This document shows positions 52,353-61,270 of a stretch of 64,000 nucleotides of DNA, piece by piece. Below the pieces are notes generated by a model. It was given only the letters and a program-made list of their open reading frames with translations. It did not search any database and had not been told where the DNA came from. This DNA is from Pedobacter cryophilus (GTDB lineage Bacteria > Bacteroidota > Bacteroidia > Sphingobacteriales > Sphingobacteriaceae). Position numbers and translations under genes: made by a program. The stretch lies in assembly GCF_005116455.1 (NCBI RefSeq), contig NZ_SWBP01000001.1:682001-746000 (forward strand). Reading direction: 5' to 3'. How positions within the stretch are numbered: position 1 is the stretch's first letter; every line of letters begins with the position of its first letter.

Positions 52353-52557
52353 TAATTCTTTCTTAGGCTATTAAAATATTTTAGGATGAAATTAAATGCT
52401 GTCTTTATTGCTTTAGGATTTCCGCTAACGGTTACAGGTTTAAGTTGTACCCGATTAAAGAGCACTTTATTGTCGCCCGAGCACTAAAGTAGTTAAAAGA
52501 AGAACAGAACAAGAACCACGTCACCCGGGCATAATTTAAACCTGATGTTACCACCAG

Positions 52558-53280
52558 TTATTTTTTTATCCTCATTATTTCTCTATTGGGTAGTTTCAGG
52601 AAGTTCAAGTCATTGTCAGGAACAAGAGTCGGAATTGAAAATAGCTCGTCTTTGATAGCTTCAGGTTTTATAGAAACTAAAGTCATTGTTACTTCCATCA
52701 TTCCGTTTGTTGATTTAACGATTTTGAGAGGTAATGATTTAGAAATTTTTAAGAATTCTGCCCAACCATCATAAATGTGCGTTGTAAAAAGCAAAGGGTC
52801 AACAGTCAGTTTTGTTGAATTGAAGTAATAGTCATATACCCCGCTTTTCCATTTTACTCTAACAATATTGCACTTTACTCCCTCAACTATTGCTGTAGAG
52901 TCAAGTTTATAGATATGCGGCATTTTTCCTGTCATCTTAAATTCTAGGTCAACCGATGCATCCGTTACAGTACAAATATCTGATCCCGCCCCATCTTGCA
53001 TAGAATAGATTTTGTTTGTTTCTGATTTATAAACAGCCCATGTTCTTGGGTTATTATTAGTAAGATTATAATAGTCGCCTTGCTTATAGCTAGTTCTAAT
53101 GGTGTCTGACCAAGAACCTTCACTTCTCATTTTGTCTAATATGATTTTTTTAGACATTCCCATTTCCTCAAGCTTTTTGGAAACTTCCAAATTTGCCACA
53201 TAGGTCAAGGTACCTTCAAATGATTGTCCATAAGAAAGGGTTGAAGTGAGGATTATAATTGTCACAAGGATTTGTTTCAT
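52558..53280 (-). CDS. secreted DUF4412/LolA-like hypothetical protein
   Basis: A 240-residue protein with a signal peptide (TLSYGQ). It begins SFEGTLTYVANLEV, and the beta-rich body with strands such as VRVKWKSGVYDYYF and FLKISKSLPLKIV resembles DUF4412 proteins of the LolA-like fold. Function is unknown. It is bounded by GTTACCACCAGTTA downstream (52548) and GGTGGTAACTAGTTGC upstream (53303), an inverted pair suggesting insertion as a unit. Confidence 0.75.
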   Translation of the reverse strand: MKQILVTIIILTSTLSYGQSFEGTLTYVANLEVSKKLEEMGMSKKIILDKMRSEGSWSDTIRTSYKQGDYYNLTNNNPRTWAVYKSETNKIYSMQDGAGSDICTVTDASVDLEFKMTGKMPHIYKLDSTAIVEGVKCNIVRVKWKSGVYDYYFNSTKLTVDPLLFTTHIYDGWAEFLKISKSLPLKIVKSTNGMMEVTMTLVSIKPEAIKDELFSIPTLVPDNDLNFLKLPNREIMRIKK

Positions 53281-53318
53281 GTATGTCGGTCTTTTTATAA
53301 TTGGTGGTAACTAGTTGC

Positions 53319-53340
53319 TATACGCTACCTATAGCGTATA
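53319..53340. repeat. 9-bp palindrome near the cassette edge
   Basis: TATACGCTA and TAGCGTATA pair around a 4-nt centre, directly outside the GGTGGTAACTAGTTGC boundary word. Confidence 0.55.
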
Positions 53341-53443
53341 TTTTTCATATATGTAATTCAATTTTAGATATTATTTAAATAGATAGTTAAAAGTAGCATA
53401 ATTAACTTAACCTACAATAGAATTTTAAAAGTACTGCCCATTT

Positions 53444-53563
53444 GCGTTAACGATTGAAGCGGCATCCTTTTTTTGTGCGCCCTTCGACTCCGCTCAGGGT
53501 GACAAAAAAAGATATAGTGGAAAGCGTAGCCTGTCCCGATTTTTCATCGGGATATAAACGCCC
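53444..53563 (+). repeat. intergenic structured repeat, Flavo-1-like, copy 6 with nested repeats
   Basis: The left arm GCGTTAACGATTGAAGCGG plus CATCC and right arm GATATAGTGGAAAGCGT pair through ATCCTTTTTT/AAAAAAAGAT and end in AAACGCCC. The loop holds CCCTTCGACTCCGCTCAGGG, a second dispersed repeat. A third hairpin (TCCCGAT / ATCGGGA) interrupts the right arm. Confidence 0.65.
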
Positions 53564-53571
53564 TCATCATC

Positions 53572-55650
53572 TTACCTAATCAAAGTCACACTGTTTTTTC
53601 TGAAAAGCTTGTTTCCGGCTACATCAAGGCCATCAATAATAAAATAATAAACACCTACGGGCATGGGTTTGCCTTGGTAATTTCCGTCCCAACTGTCTAA
53701 TATTTTTGTGGAGGTAAAAACAAGTGATCCGTAACGGTTAAATATTTTGATGTTATAGGTTTTAAGATTGGCAATCAGGATGTTGAAATAATCGTTCACG
53801 CCATCATTATTAGGGGTAAAAGTATTAGGGACAATGATATCGCCTTCGGCTAAAATCTTAATCACATTGGTGCTTAAAGTATCTGCACAAATGCCATTAT
53901 TTGCAATAAGGGTAACCACGTAAGAGCCTGGCTGATCAAAAGTATGTGAGGGATTGGTTTGGGTAGAGGTAGCGCCATCACCAAAATCCCATTGGTAACT
54001 AACGGCATCCACACTGTTATTGATAAAATTAAAAGAAATAGGTGCCGAAAATAATTGATCTATACTGGGATCTAAAGTAAAAGCCGCCACTGGTTTGGCC
54101 AATACGTTAATATCTATAACTGTACTGGGGCTGCCGCAATCATCTACCACGTATTTTAAAGAAATGGTTCCTGTTTGATCTATACTGGTGATGGGAACTT
54201 TTAAAATGGTTTCTCTAATTTCAGTTCCGTCGGGTAAAGTCCAAACCACATCTGTACCTTCTGGCTGGTTTGCGGGTTCTAAAACCAAAGTATCGCCAAC
54301 ACAATAAGTGGGTGGCTGATTTAAAATTTGTGGCTGATTTAAAACCCCTAAATCTTTAAAAAAATAAGATTGATACGTAGTGCAACCAATAGGGCTGGTA
54401 ACTTCTAAAGTCACGGTGCGCTCTCCCGGATTATTGTAATTCACTGAAACCGGACCTGGTGAAGTGCTTTTTCTGATGTTTCCGCCCAATCCAAAATCCC
54501 AATTATAAGTGTAACCTGCTTGCACATCATCTGCCTGGTAAGTAGTGGTGAAAACGTTATCACAAAAAGTATTGGTGGTTTTAAAGGTTGGTTTTGGACC
54601 TAAAAATTCTCCTGTGCCGCCAAATTCTAAGGTAAACCCATTGTTTCCGCTCGAAAAATTATTGATGAGCAAAGCGTAAGTTCGGCCTTGTTGCATGTCT
54701 ATAAATCGCACAAAACCATCTTGTCCGGGTACACAACCACCTGTTTCTTGAGTATCGGTAGAATTGGCATCTAATCCGGTTAAATAATATTTGGGCGAAC
54801 AAGTTACTCCGCTTCCGGCAGCACAACGAATGGCGTTTGCAGCAGTAACGGCACTGCAATTTCCACTAGGTCCTAAATCATACAAAACCCAATCTATATC
54901 ATCATTATTATTGGTGGGAGTAATGGTAAAAGTAAGCGTCCCGTTGTTGGCGGCTATCCATTTATACCAAGCGGTGTTTGCTTCAATAGAACCTCCATTA
55001 GAGTTAATGTCAATACAAGTGCCCGCCGCTTCTCTGTTATTTAAGCCTGCTCCGGTAACGTTAATGGGAGAAACTCGGTCTTTTGAACATAGCAAAGAAG
55101 CGGTGGCACAATCTTGCCCCGGCTGTATGGCTGGGAAAAAATTATCTACACATAGCTGAAAAGTTCCAGTTGCATTATTGGTAGCGCTTACACGGATAAA
55201 ATAAGTGACACCCACCGTTAATGCGCCTTTATAATAAGCTGATTGGGTATTTCCGGGATAACTCTGACCAATTTCTTGAAGTATGGTAGTACAATCTCCA
55301 GAATAAATAGCAATTAAGGGGTTTAACAAAGTTCCGGCAGCAGTTCCTCCGGCTTTTACGTTAATATTTACATCATAAGCCGTGGCCACAAAAGAAAACC
55401 AAACATCGTTTCCGATAGCAGGCCATTCAAGCGCTTTATCAAAACCACTGGGCGTTGCCCTTACATTAGAATATGCAGCCTCTGCAGAACAAAAGCCTCT
55501 AACGGTTCCAAGTTTTATGGCTCCAGCACAATCATCGTTTCTTGGAACTTGTGCTTTCACAAATTTTGGCGAAAAGCCCATTAAAAAAAATACAACTAAT
55601 GATTTCATCAAAAACGATTTTGTGCTTAACCTTTTGATATTAGAAATCAT
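53572..55650 (-). CDS. T9SS type B sorting domain protein with PKD repeats
   Basis: A 692-residue secreted protein. A signal peptide (KFVKAQ) is followed by a DNDW-like N-terminal domain (RNDDCAGAIKLGTV), a second similar unit near 178, and two PKD domains (near YNWDFGLGG and YQWDFGDG). It ends with the gliding-motility-type C-terminal domain (VPNTFTPNNDGVNDYF ... FNRYGSLVF, then PVGVYYFIIDG). This tail directs export by the type IX system and type B anchoring. An ATG at 55608 is an alternative start. Its export should depend on the system PorX regulates. It is monocistronic. Confidence 0.93.
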   Translation of the reverse strand: MISNIKRLSTKSFLMKSLVVFFLMGFSPKFVKAQVPRNDDCAGAIKLGTVRGFCSAEAAYSNVRATPSGFDKALEWPAIGNDVWFSFVATAYDVNINVKAGGTAAGTLLNPLIAIYSGDCTTILQEIGQSYPGNTQSAYYKGALTVGVTYFIRVSATNNATGTFQLCVDNFFPAIQPGQDCATASLLCSKDRVSPINVTGAGLNNREAAGTCIDINSNGGSIEANTAWYKWIAANNGTLTFTITPTNNNDDIDWVLYDLGPSGNCSAVTAANAIRCAAGSGVTCSPKYYLTGLDANSTDTQETGGCVPGQDGFVRFIDMQQGRTYALLINNFSSGNNGFTLEFGGTGEFLGPKPTFKTTNTFCDNVFTTTYQADDVQAGYTYNWDFGLGGNIRKSTSPGPVSVNYNNPGERTVTLEVTSPIGCTTYQSYFFKDLGVLNQPQILNQPPTYCVGDTLVLEPANQPEGTDVVWTLPDGTEIRETILKVPITSIDQTGTISLKYVVDDCGSPSTVIDINVLAKPVAAFTLDPSIDQLFSAPISFNFINNSVDAVSYQWDFGDGATSTQTNPSHTFDQPGSYVVTLIANNGICADTLSTNVIKILAEGDIIVPNTFTPNNDGVNDYFNILIANLKTYNIKIFNRYGSLVFTSTKILDSWDGNYQGKPMPVGVYYFIIDGLDVAGNKLFRKNSVTLIR

Positions 55651-55838
55651 GTATTTGATTTTTGGATAATGAAAATTGAAAAATTAATAAATAATTGCTT
55701 TGAAGCTTAAAAAACGATATTCCAGATCTTAATATTTCACAGAAAATCCATTTTTTCAAATATGAACAAAGATCATCAACTAAGATAAATTAACTAACGT
55801 AATTTTGCGGCTCAAAATTTATAGTTTAGCTGTTGAAT

Positions 55839-57668
55839 ATGAATTTATCTCAAGAAAAGCTTTTTGTCACCTACCAAAGCAATATTACCACGCTTCAGCA
55901 ACTTATAGCAAAACACCAAAAAAAAATAAATACCTACTCTTTTTTACGGTTGGGCGTTTTTTTATTAACCATCCTGCTGGTTTTTTTGCTATTTAGTTTA
56001 GGCGCATTGGCTTTAATTATGGTAGCGATAGTTATGATCAGTTTATTTTTGTGGATTGTGGCTAAGCAGGCTAAGCAACAAGAGCAGCTTGATTTTGATC
56101 TAAATAAACAGCTTTTATTGCAAAACGAGCTTAATATTTTAAATGATAAACACAATATTTATGATGCAGGCCTAGCTTTTGAAAACCCCAGACATGCTTA
56201 TACAGACGACTTGGATATTTTTGGAGAACGCTCTTTATTTGCCTATCTAAACAGAACAGCTACCCCACAAGGAAATGAAATTTTAGCCAGTTGGCTTAAA
56301 AATGCAGATGCTAAAGACCAAATTCTTGATAGGCAAGAAGCCATTAAAGAACTGGCAAACCATCAGGAAGAGAACTTAAATTTAAGGGTGCAACTTTATC
56401 CGCTAAAAGGTGCCGTTTTAAGCCAACTCAAAGAAAATATAAAAGATAAACTTCCGGCAATTACTCAGTTTATCACTTTACCTTATATCAACTTTATCAT
56501 TTACTTTTTGCCTGCGGTAAGTTTCTCTTTATTAATTGCTGCCAGTATTTTTAACGGTGTTTGGTGGAGTTTTTTAGGCCTTTCTTTACTGATAAATTAT
56601 GTGGTTTATGCTTTTCACTTAAAGCATATTAACCTTGCCCATTTACTTTTTAGTAAAAGCGCCAGTCAGTTAAAAACCTTTGCCAAAGTAATTAAACCCA
56701 TAGAAGAGCAGCCATGGAAAAGTAAAGAGTTAAAGTTTATTGTAGAGAAAATAAAGAATAACAGCGGCCAAGCCACGCATCAACAAATTCAATCTTTGGC
56801 AAAAATTATTCAAGATTTTGATGCCCGACTGAACGTTTTTGTGGGCACTTTTTTAAACCTCTTTTTATTTTGGGATTTAAGAGTGGTAAAAAGATTGCAT
56901 CAATGGCAGCAAAAATCATCAGGAACCATCATTAACAGTTTTAAAACCATAGCAGAATTTGAAGCTTTAATTAGCTTGGCAAATTTAGATGTTAACCATC
57001 CGCATTGGGTTTATCCCGAAGTGGTTGATGCTTATTCTTTTGAAACCAAAGCAATGGGTCATCCACTTATTCCAGACTCAGTAAGAATAAATAATGATTT
57101 TAAATTTTCTAATGAGCGGACCATAGATGTAATTACAGGATCTAATATGGCCGGGAAAAGCACTTTTTTACGTACCGTTGGCATTAATATGGTTTTGGCT
57201 TACGCCGGATCTAAAGTATGTGCTAAACAATTTAAAACCGGTGTTTTTTCTTTGGTAAGCTATATGCGAATTAAAGATTCTTTGATGGATCAAACTTCTA
57301 CTTTTAAAGCCGAATTAGACCGTTTAAAAATGATTTTAGCTTTAACAGCGAAGCAAGAAAACACTTTTATTTTGGTAGATGAAATGCTACGAGGCACCAA
57401 CAGTAAAGACAAATATTTAGGCACTAAAGTATTTATTGAAAAACTGTTGCTCCAACAAACTCCAGGCTTAATTGCCACTCACGATCTTCAAATTGCAGAT
57501 TTAGAAAAAGAGCATCCCACTAAAGTGAGAAATTTTCATTTTGACATTACCATGAATCACGATGAAATGTTTTTTGATTATTTAATTAAAGACGGAGAAT
57601 GTAAAACCTTTAATGCCGCAATTTTACTAAAAGCCATTGGTTTAAGTTTAGACAACAACGTATCATAA
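55839..57668 (+). CDS. membrane-anchored MutS-family ATPase (no mismatch domain)
   Basis: A protein of about 609 residues with the MutS C-terminal ATPase: Walker A GSNMAGKST, Walker B TFILVDEMLRGTNSKDK and the ATHD motif. The N-terminal mismatch-reading domain with its F-x-E motif is absent. Instead two pairs of membrane helices occur near residues 38-77 and 215-260. A -7-like box TAATTTTG sits at 55800. Such proteins are often named MutS, but membrane location argues against classical mismatch repair. Function is unknown. The ATG at 55839 is preferred to a TTG two codons earlier. Confidence 0.88.
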   Translation: MNLSQEKLFVTYQSNITTLQQLIAKHQKKINTYSFLRLGVFLLTILLVFLLFSLGALALIMVAIVMISLFLWIVAKQAKQQEQLDFDLNKQLLLQNELNILNDKHNIYDAGLAFENPRHAYTDDLDIFGERSLFAYLNRTATPQGNEILASWLKNADAKDQILDRQEAIKELANHQEENLNLRVQLYPLKGAVLSQLKENIKDKLPAITQFITLPYINFIIYFLPAVSFSLLIAASIFNGVWWSFLGLSLLINYVVYAFHLKHINLAHLLFSKSASQLKTFAKVIKPIEEQPWKSKELKFIVEKIKNNSGQATHQQIQSLAKIIQDFDARLNVFVGTFLNLFLFWDLRVVKRLHQWQQKSSGTIINSFKTIAEFEALISLANLDVNHPHWVYPEVVDAYSFETKAMGHPLIPDSVRINNDFKFSNERTIDVITGSNMAGKSTFLRTVGINMVLAYAGSKVCAKQFKTGVFSLVSYMRIKDSLMDQTSTFKAELDRLKMILALTAKQENTFILVDEMLRGTNSKDKYLGTKVFIEKLLLQQTPGLIATHDLQIADLEKEHPTKVRNFHFDITMNHDEMFFDYLIKDGECKTFNAAILLKAIGLSLDNNVS

Positions 57669-57735
57669 AAGCATTTTAGCCTTAATTTTTGGGGAAGACA
57701 AAAAATGTGTACCTTAATTTCTTAAAACCTTGCCT

Positions 57736-58995
57736 GTGAAGCATCTTATTTTTATTTTACTGCTGAGTTGTTCTTTAATCTTGAACGCTCAAAACAAAAA
57801 AACCGTTTTATTAAAGCCAGATAGGGTTTTTGATGGAAAAGAAATGCATCAAAATTGGGTGGTGCTGGTAAAAGACAGTAGCATTTTATTTGTCGGCGAA
57901 AGCAAAAATATACCGAATTTAAAAATAGATACGTCTATATTATTGCCTAATCAAACCTTATTACCAGGCCTTATTGAAGGGCATTCGCATTTATTTTTGC
58001 ATCCTTATAATGAAACTGATTGGAATGATCAGGTTTTAAAAGAAAGCCGAGCAGAGCGTTTAGTGAGAGCAGTAAACCATGCCAAAGCAACTTTAATGGC
58101 TGGTTTTACAACGGTAAGAGATTTAGGAACCGAAGGTGCCGGTTATGATGATGTAGGTTTAAAAAACAGCATAGATAAAGGCATAATCCCCGGTCCCAGA
58201 ATGATAGTGGCCGGAAGAGCTATTGTAGCAACGGGTAGTTATGGTCCAAAATCTGAAAATTCGGAATTAACTTTAATAAAAGGAGCCGAAGAAAGTGACG
58301 GAGACCGCCTTATTAGTACCGTAAGAGACCAAATAGGGCATGGTGCCGATGTAATTAAAATTTATGCCGATTACCGTTGGGGATTAAACAAAACCAGTGC
58401 GCCAACTTTTAGTGTTCAAGAAATTAAATCTATGGTAGAAACCGCAAAAAGCACCGGCAGACCTGTTGTGGCTCATGCTTCTACCAAAGAAGGGATGAAA
58501 AGAGCCATTGAAGGCGGCGTAGAAACCATTGAACATGGAGATAGTGGCGATGAAGAAATTTTTGCACTCATGAAAAGTAAAAACGTAGCCCTTTGTGCAA
58601 CTATTGCCGCTGGTGATGCCATTAGCCAATATACGGGTTGGAAAAAAGGAGTGGGTGCCGAGCCAAAAGGTATTCAACAAAAACGTAAAAGTTTTTCAGC
58701 AGCCTTAAAAGCGGGAGTAACGATTGTTTTTGGTGGTGATGTTGGGGTTTATACTCATGGAGATAACGCCCGGGAAATGATATTAATGGTAGATTATGGC
58801 ATGTCGGCTTTAGATGTTTTGCGTTCTGCAACTTCGGTAAATGCCAAGGTTTTTCATCAAGATAATATTGGGGAGTTAAAAGCGGGTTACAAAGCAGATA
58901 TCATCAGCGTAAGCGGAAACCCCATAACTGATATAGCAAACATGAAACAAGTAAAAATGGTGATGAAAAGCGGTAAGGTATATAAATTAGATTAA
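57736..58995 (+). CDS. amidohydrolase family enzyme, secreted
   Basis: A protein of about 419 residues of the imidazolonepropionase/Xaa-Pro-dipeptidase-like amidohydrolase group with a signal peptide (LILNAQ). Metal ligands are the HxH pair in GLIEGHSHLFLH, with a later Lys in VIKIYADYRW, His in VVAHASTKEG and IEHGD, and Asp in VFGGDVGV. Secreted relatives hydrolyse dipeptides ending in proline. Translation starts at GTG 57736 (MKHLIF) or TTG 57730. It is followed 5 bases later by the DUF1304 gene. Confidence 0.92.
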   Translation: MKHLIFILLLSCSLILNAQNKKTVLLKPDRVFDGKEMHQNWVVLVKDSSILFVGESKNIPNLKIDTSILLPNQTLLPGLIEGHSHLFLHPYNETDWNDQVLKESRAERLVRAVNHAKATLMAGFTTVRDLGTEGAGYDDVGLKNSIDKGIIPGPRMIVAGRAIVATGSYGPKSENSELTLIKGAEESDGDRLISTVRDQIGHGADVIKIYADYRWGLNKTSAPTFSVQEIKSMVETAKSTGRPVVAHASTKEGMKRAIEGGVETIEHGDSGDEEIFALMKSKNVALCATIAAGDAISQYTGWKKGVGAEPKGIQQKRKSFSAALKAGVTIVFGGDVGVYTHGDNAREMILMVDYGMSALDVLRSATSVNAKVFHQDNIGELKAGYKADIISVSGNPITDIANMKQVKMVMKSGKVYKLD

Positions 58996-59000
58996 TAATT

Positions 59001-59363
59001 ATGGAAATAGTAATTAAGGTTTTGATTGGTTTTATAGCATTAATTCATTGCTATATTCTTTGGATGGAAATGTTTGCTTGGACAACCCGCGGACCAAAAG
59101 TTTTTAAGAATTTCCCTAAAGAACTTTTTGTGCCCACTAAAGCTTTAGCGGCCAACCAAGGTTTGTATAATGGTTTTTTAGCCGCTGGTTTACTATGGAC
59201 TTTCTTTATTGAAGATGCTATTTGGAGAAATAATGTGGCTATTTTCTTTTTAGGATGTGTAGCTGTTGCGGGTATTTATGGTGCGCTTACCGCTGATAAA
59301 AAGATCTTTTTTGTGCAAGCTATGCCGGCTTTAATTACATTGTTTTGTATTTCAATTTTATAA
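59001..59363 (+). CDS. DUF1304 membrane protein
   Basis: A 120-residue protein with four membrane helices. It has the DUF1304 pattern: ALIHCYILWMEMFAWTTRGPKVF, then AANQGLYNGFLAAGLLW and CVAVAGIYGALTA. Function is unknown. It is 5 bases after the amidohydrolase gene, so the two are co-transcribed. Its stop lies 2 bases from the stop of the converging lipoprotein gene. Confidence 0.95.
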   Translation: MEIVIKVLIGFIALIHCYILWMEMFAWTTRGPKVFKNFPKELFVPTKALAANQGLYNGFLAAGLLWTFFIEDAIWRNNVAIFFLGCVAVAGIYGALTADKKIFFVQAMPALITLFCISIL

Positions 59364-59364
59364 T

Positions 59365-59760
59365 TTATTCTGATTTTCTATAACTAACACCACCACCATC
59401 ATAAGCGTCTAAAAATAGTTCTAATCGAGAATTTGAAACGGTAGTGAAAATTCTCGGTGAATTTGTTGAATTATCAAAGATTAATCTATTGCCAACTTCA
59501 CGAGTTATTAAACTATTTTCTTTCATTAATTTATAAGTTCCACTACTTAACAATTGATTGTTTTCATAACGTTGGTAAGTATCACTTGAAAACTTTATAA
59601 TAATTCCATTTCCAATAGGAAAATCTTTTGTTTGTCCCGTGAAACCGCCAGTTTCTCTACTCAATTCCCATGTTCCAACTATTGAAGGGATTTCTTCTTT
59701 CTTGCAACTAATGATTAAAAAAGTAGAAAGAAGTAAAAAGTATAGATAGTGTTTTTTCAT
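59365..59760 (-). CDS. lipocalin-like lipoprotein
   Basis: A 131-residue lipoprotein with lipobox LIISC followed by KKEE. The body begins IVGTWELSRET, a lipocalin-like start common in Bacteroidota (DUF5004/lipocalin-like), and continues as beta strands. The ATG at 59760 gives a compact signal. A GTG two codons upstream is possible. Function is unknown. Confidence 0.82.
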   Translation of the reverse strand: MKKHYLYFLLLSTFLIISCKKEEIPSIVGTWELSRETGGFTGQTKDFPIGNGIIIKFSSDTYQRYENNQLLSSGTYKLMKENSLITREVGNRLIFDNSTNSPRIFTTVSNSRLELFLDAYDGGGVSYRKSE

Positions 59761-59817
59761 GTTCACGTTTTATATGGTGGTTACGCTAAAAAAACAATTA
59801 ACGATACAAAAACACTT

Positions 59818-61047
59818 TTATTCCTCGGGTTGAAATAGCAACATACTCAGTTTTTCGGGTGCAAAAATATCATTTGCAATGTCTATTAACTGGTCTGCAT
59901 TTACCTTGTTAATTTTTGCGAAAACCTCTTTTAAAGAATCTATTCGGTTATAATCTAATAAACTTTTAGCCATTGAAATTAATACGCCCATTCGGTTTTC
60001 TTCGCCTAAAGCAATCTGACCAATAAACTTTTGCTTGGCTTGAGCCAATTGTACGGTTCCTAGTTTATTCTCTCTTAATTTCTTTAATTCTTTATGGGTA
60101 AGTTTTAAAGCTTTTTCTACTTTCTCGGCATCGGTACCAAAATAAATGGAGAATAATCCGGTATCACTTAAAGGCGAATAATTAGATTCTATGGTATATG
60201 CAATGCCATATTTTTCTCTGATTTCTAGGTTTAATCTGGAGCTCATTCCTGTGCCGCCCAAAAGGTTGTTCAGTAATAATAAACCTGTTTTTTGCTCTTC
60301 ATGAAAAGAATAAGCTTTGCTGCCCAACATACAATGAGATTGGTTGATAGGCTTTTTAACCAACTTATCTTGCTTTTGAATAGCTGATGGTGAAATTCTA
60401 TTTTTTAACGATGCATTACTTGCAATACAACCAAAGTATTGTTCGGCTAGTTTAAGTACCTTAGCGGGATTATAAGCGCCAGATATGGCAAAAATTATCT
60501 CGTTGGTATTATAGTTTTTGGCCATAAAATCTGATAAATTTTGCTGGGTAAAGCTTTTTACAGATTCGGGAGTGCCTAAAATATTTTCTCCTAAAGTGTG
60601 TCCGGCAAAAAGCATCGACTCAAAATCGTCATTTATGGCTTCTTCTGGTTGGTCTTCATAGCTGGCAATTTCATCTAAAATCACACTCTTTTCTTTTTCC
60701 ATTTCGTCTTTTGGGAAAGTAGAAAAGAAAGCAATATCCTGTAAAAGATCCATTGCTCGTTCTAAATGTGTTTTTAGAAACGACGCTTGTAAGCAGGTAT
60801 ATTCTTTGGTGGTATAAGCGTTTAAATCTCCACCTACCACTTCTAAACGATTTAAAATTTGATTGGTGTTGCGTTTTACTGTTCCTTTAAACAATAAATG
60901 CTCTATAAAATGAGCTAAGCCTGGCGCCCCGTTTTCTTCATCTCTAGAACCGGCGTTTATAATTAAGCAGCAATGTGCAATTGTAGATTTTGCCGGTTTA
61001 AATAAAATTCTGATGCCGTTGTTGAGTGTAAAAACCTGATGATCCAT
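59818..61047 (-). CDS. M16 family zinc peptidase (insulinase-like)
   Basis: A 409-residue peptidase with the inverted zinc motif H46-F-I-E-H50 in GLAHFIEHLLFKGT. The distal Glu lies in the VILDEIASYEDQPEE segment. It has no signal peptide and its length matches the processing-peptidase-like cytoplasmic group (about 410). The C-terminal inactive-domain motif LLNNLLGGTGMSSRL, followed by YGIAYTIES, is present. It lies downstream of the DACNV gene, with a structured repeat in between. Confidence 0.94.
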   Translation of the reverse strand: MDHQVFTLNNGIRILFKPAKSTIAHCCLIINAGSRDEENGAPGLAHFIEHLLFKGTVKRNTNQILNRLEVVGGDLNAYTTKEYTCLQASFLKTHLERAMDLLQDIAFFSTFPKDEMEKEKSVILDEIASYEDQPEEAINDDFESMLFAGHTLGENILGTPESVKSFTQQNLSDFMAKNYNTNEIIFAISGAYNPAKVLKLAEQYFGCIASNASLKNRISPSAIQKQDKLVKKPINQSHCMLGSKAYSFHEEQKTGLLLLNNLLGGTGMSSRLNLEIREKYGIAYTIESNYSPLSDTGLFSIYFGTDAEKVEKALKLTHKELKKLRENKLGTVQLAQAKQKFIGQIALGEENRMGVLISMAKSLLDYNRIDSLKEVFAKINKVNADQLIDIANDIFAPEKLSMLLFQPEE

Positions 61048-61137
61048 TTTTTTCTATATCGACTAAGATAATAATTTTTATAAGGCTTACGCCGATGCTT
61101 GATTTTGAGCTTTAATATTTGATTTTAAACGAGGTTT

Positions 61138-61262
61138 GCGTGAGGGATAGCAGTGGAAATCCCCGCCTGAACCGGTCGGGCAGGCTTTTTTGTCATCCTG
61201 AGCGGAGTCGAAGGAAAACAAAAAAGATTGCAACGCATAGCCCGAACCGCAGGGACACGCCC
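61138..61262 (+). repeat. intergenic structured repeat, Flavo-1-like, copy 7 with nested repeats
   Basis: The left arm GGGATAGCAGTGGAAATCC and right arm GATTGCAACGCATAGCCC are closed by GCGTG/CACGC. The loop contains GCCTG...CAGGC and GTCATCCTGAGCGGAG followed by TCGAAGG. The latter is the same second-family repeat as in copy 6 but inverted. Confidence 0.65.
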
Positions 61263-61270
61263 AAAAAATT

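Noticed and set aside
35108-53320. Integron attC sites
   Set aside because: The GTTACCA boundaries resemble cassette edges, but canonical attC core sites and an integron integrase are not visible, so only a cassette-like call is made.
54791-55159. A 122-codon plus-strand frame inside the T9SS type B protein gene
   Set aside because: It is a shadow of a GC-richer repeated beta domain on the other strand, with no recognisable motif.
55839-57668. Mismatch repair protein MutS
   Set aside because: The mismatch-binding domain and its F-x-E motif are absent and membrane helices are present, so the standard name would mislead.
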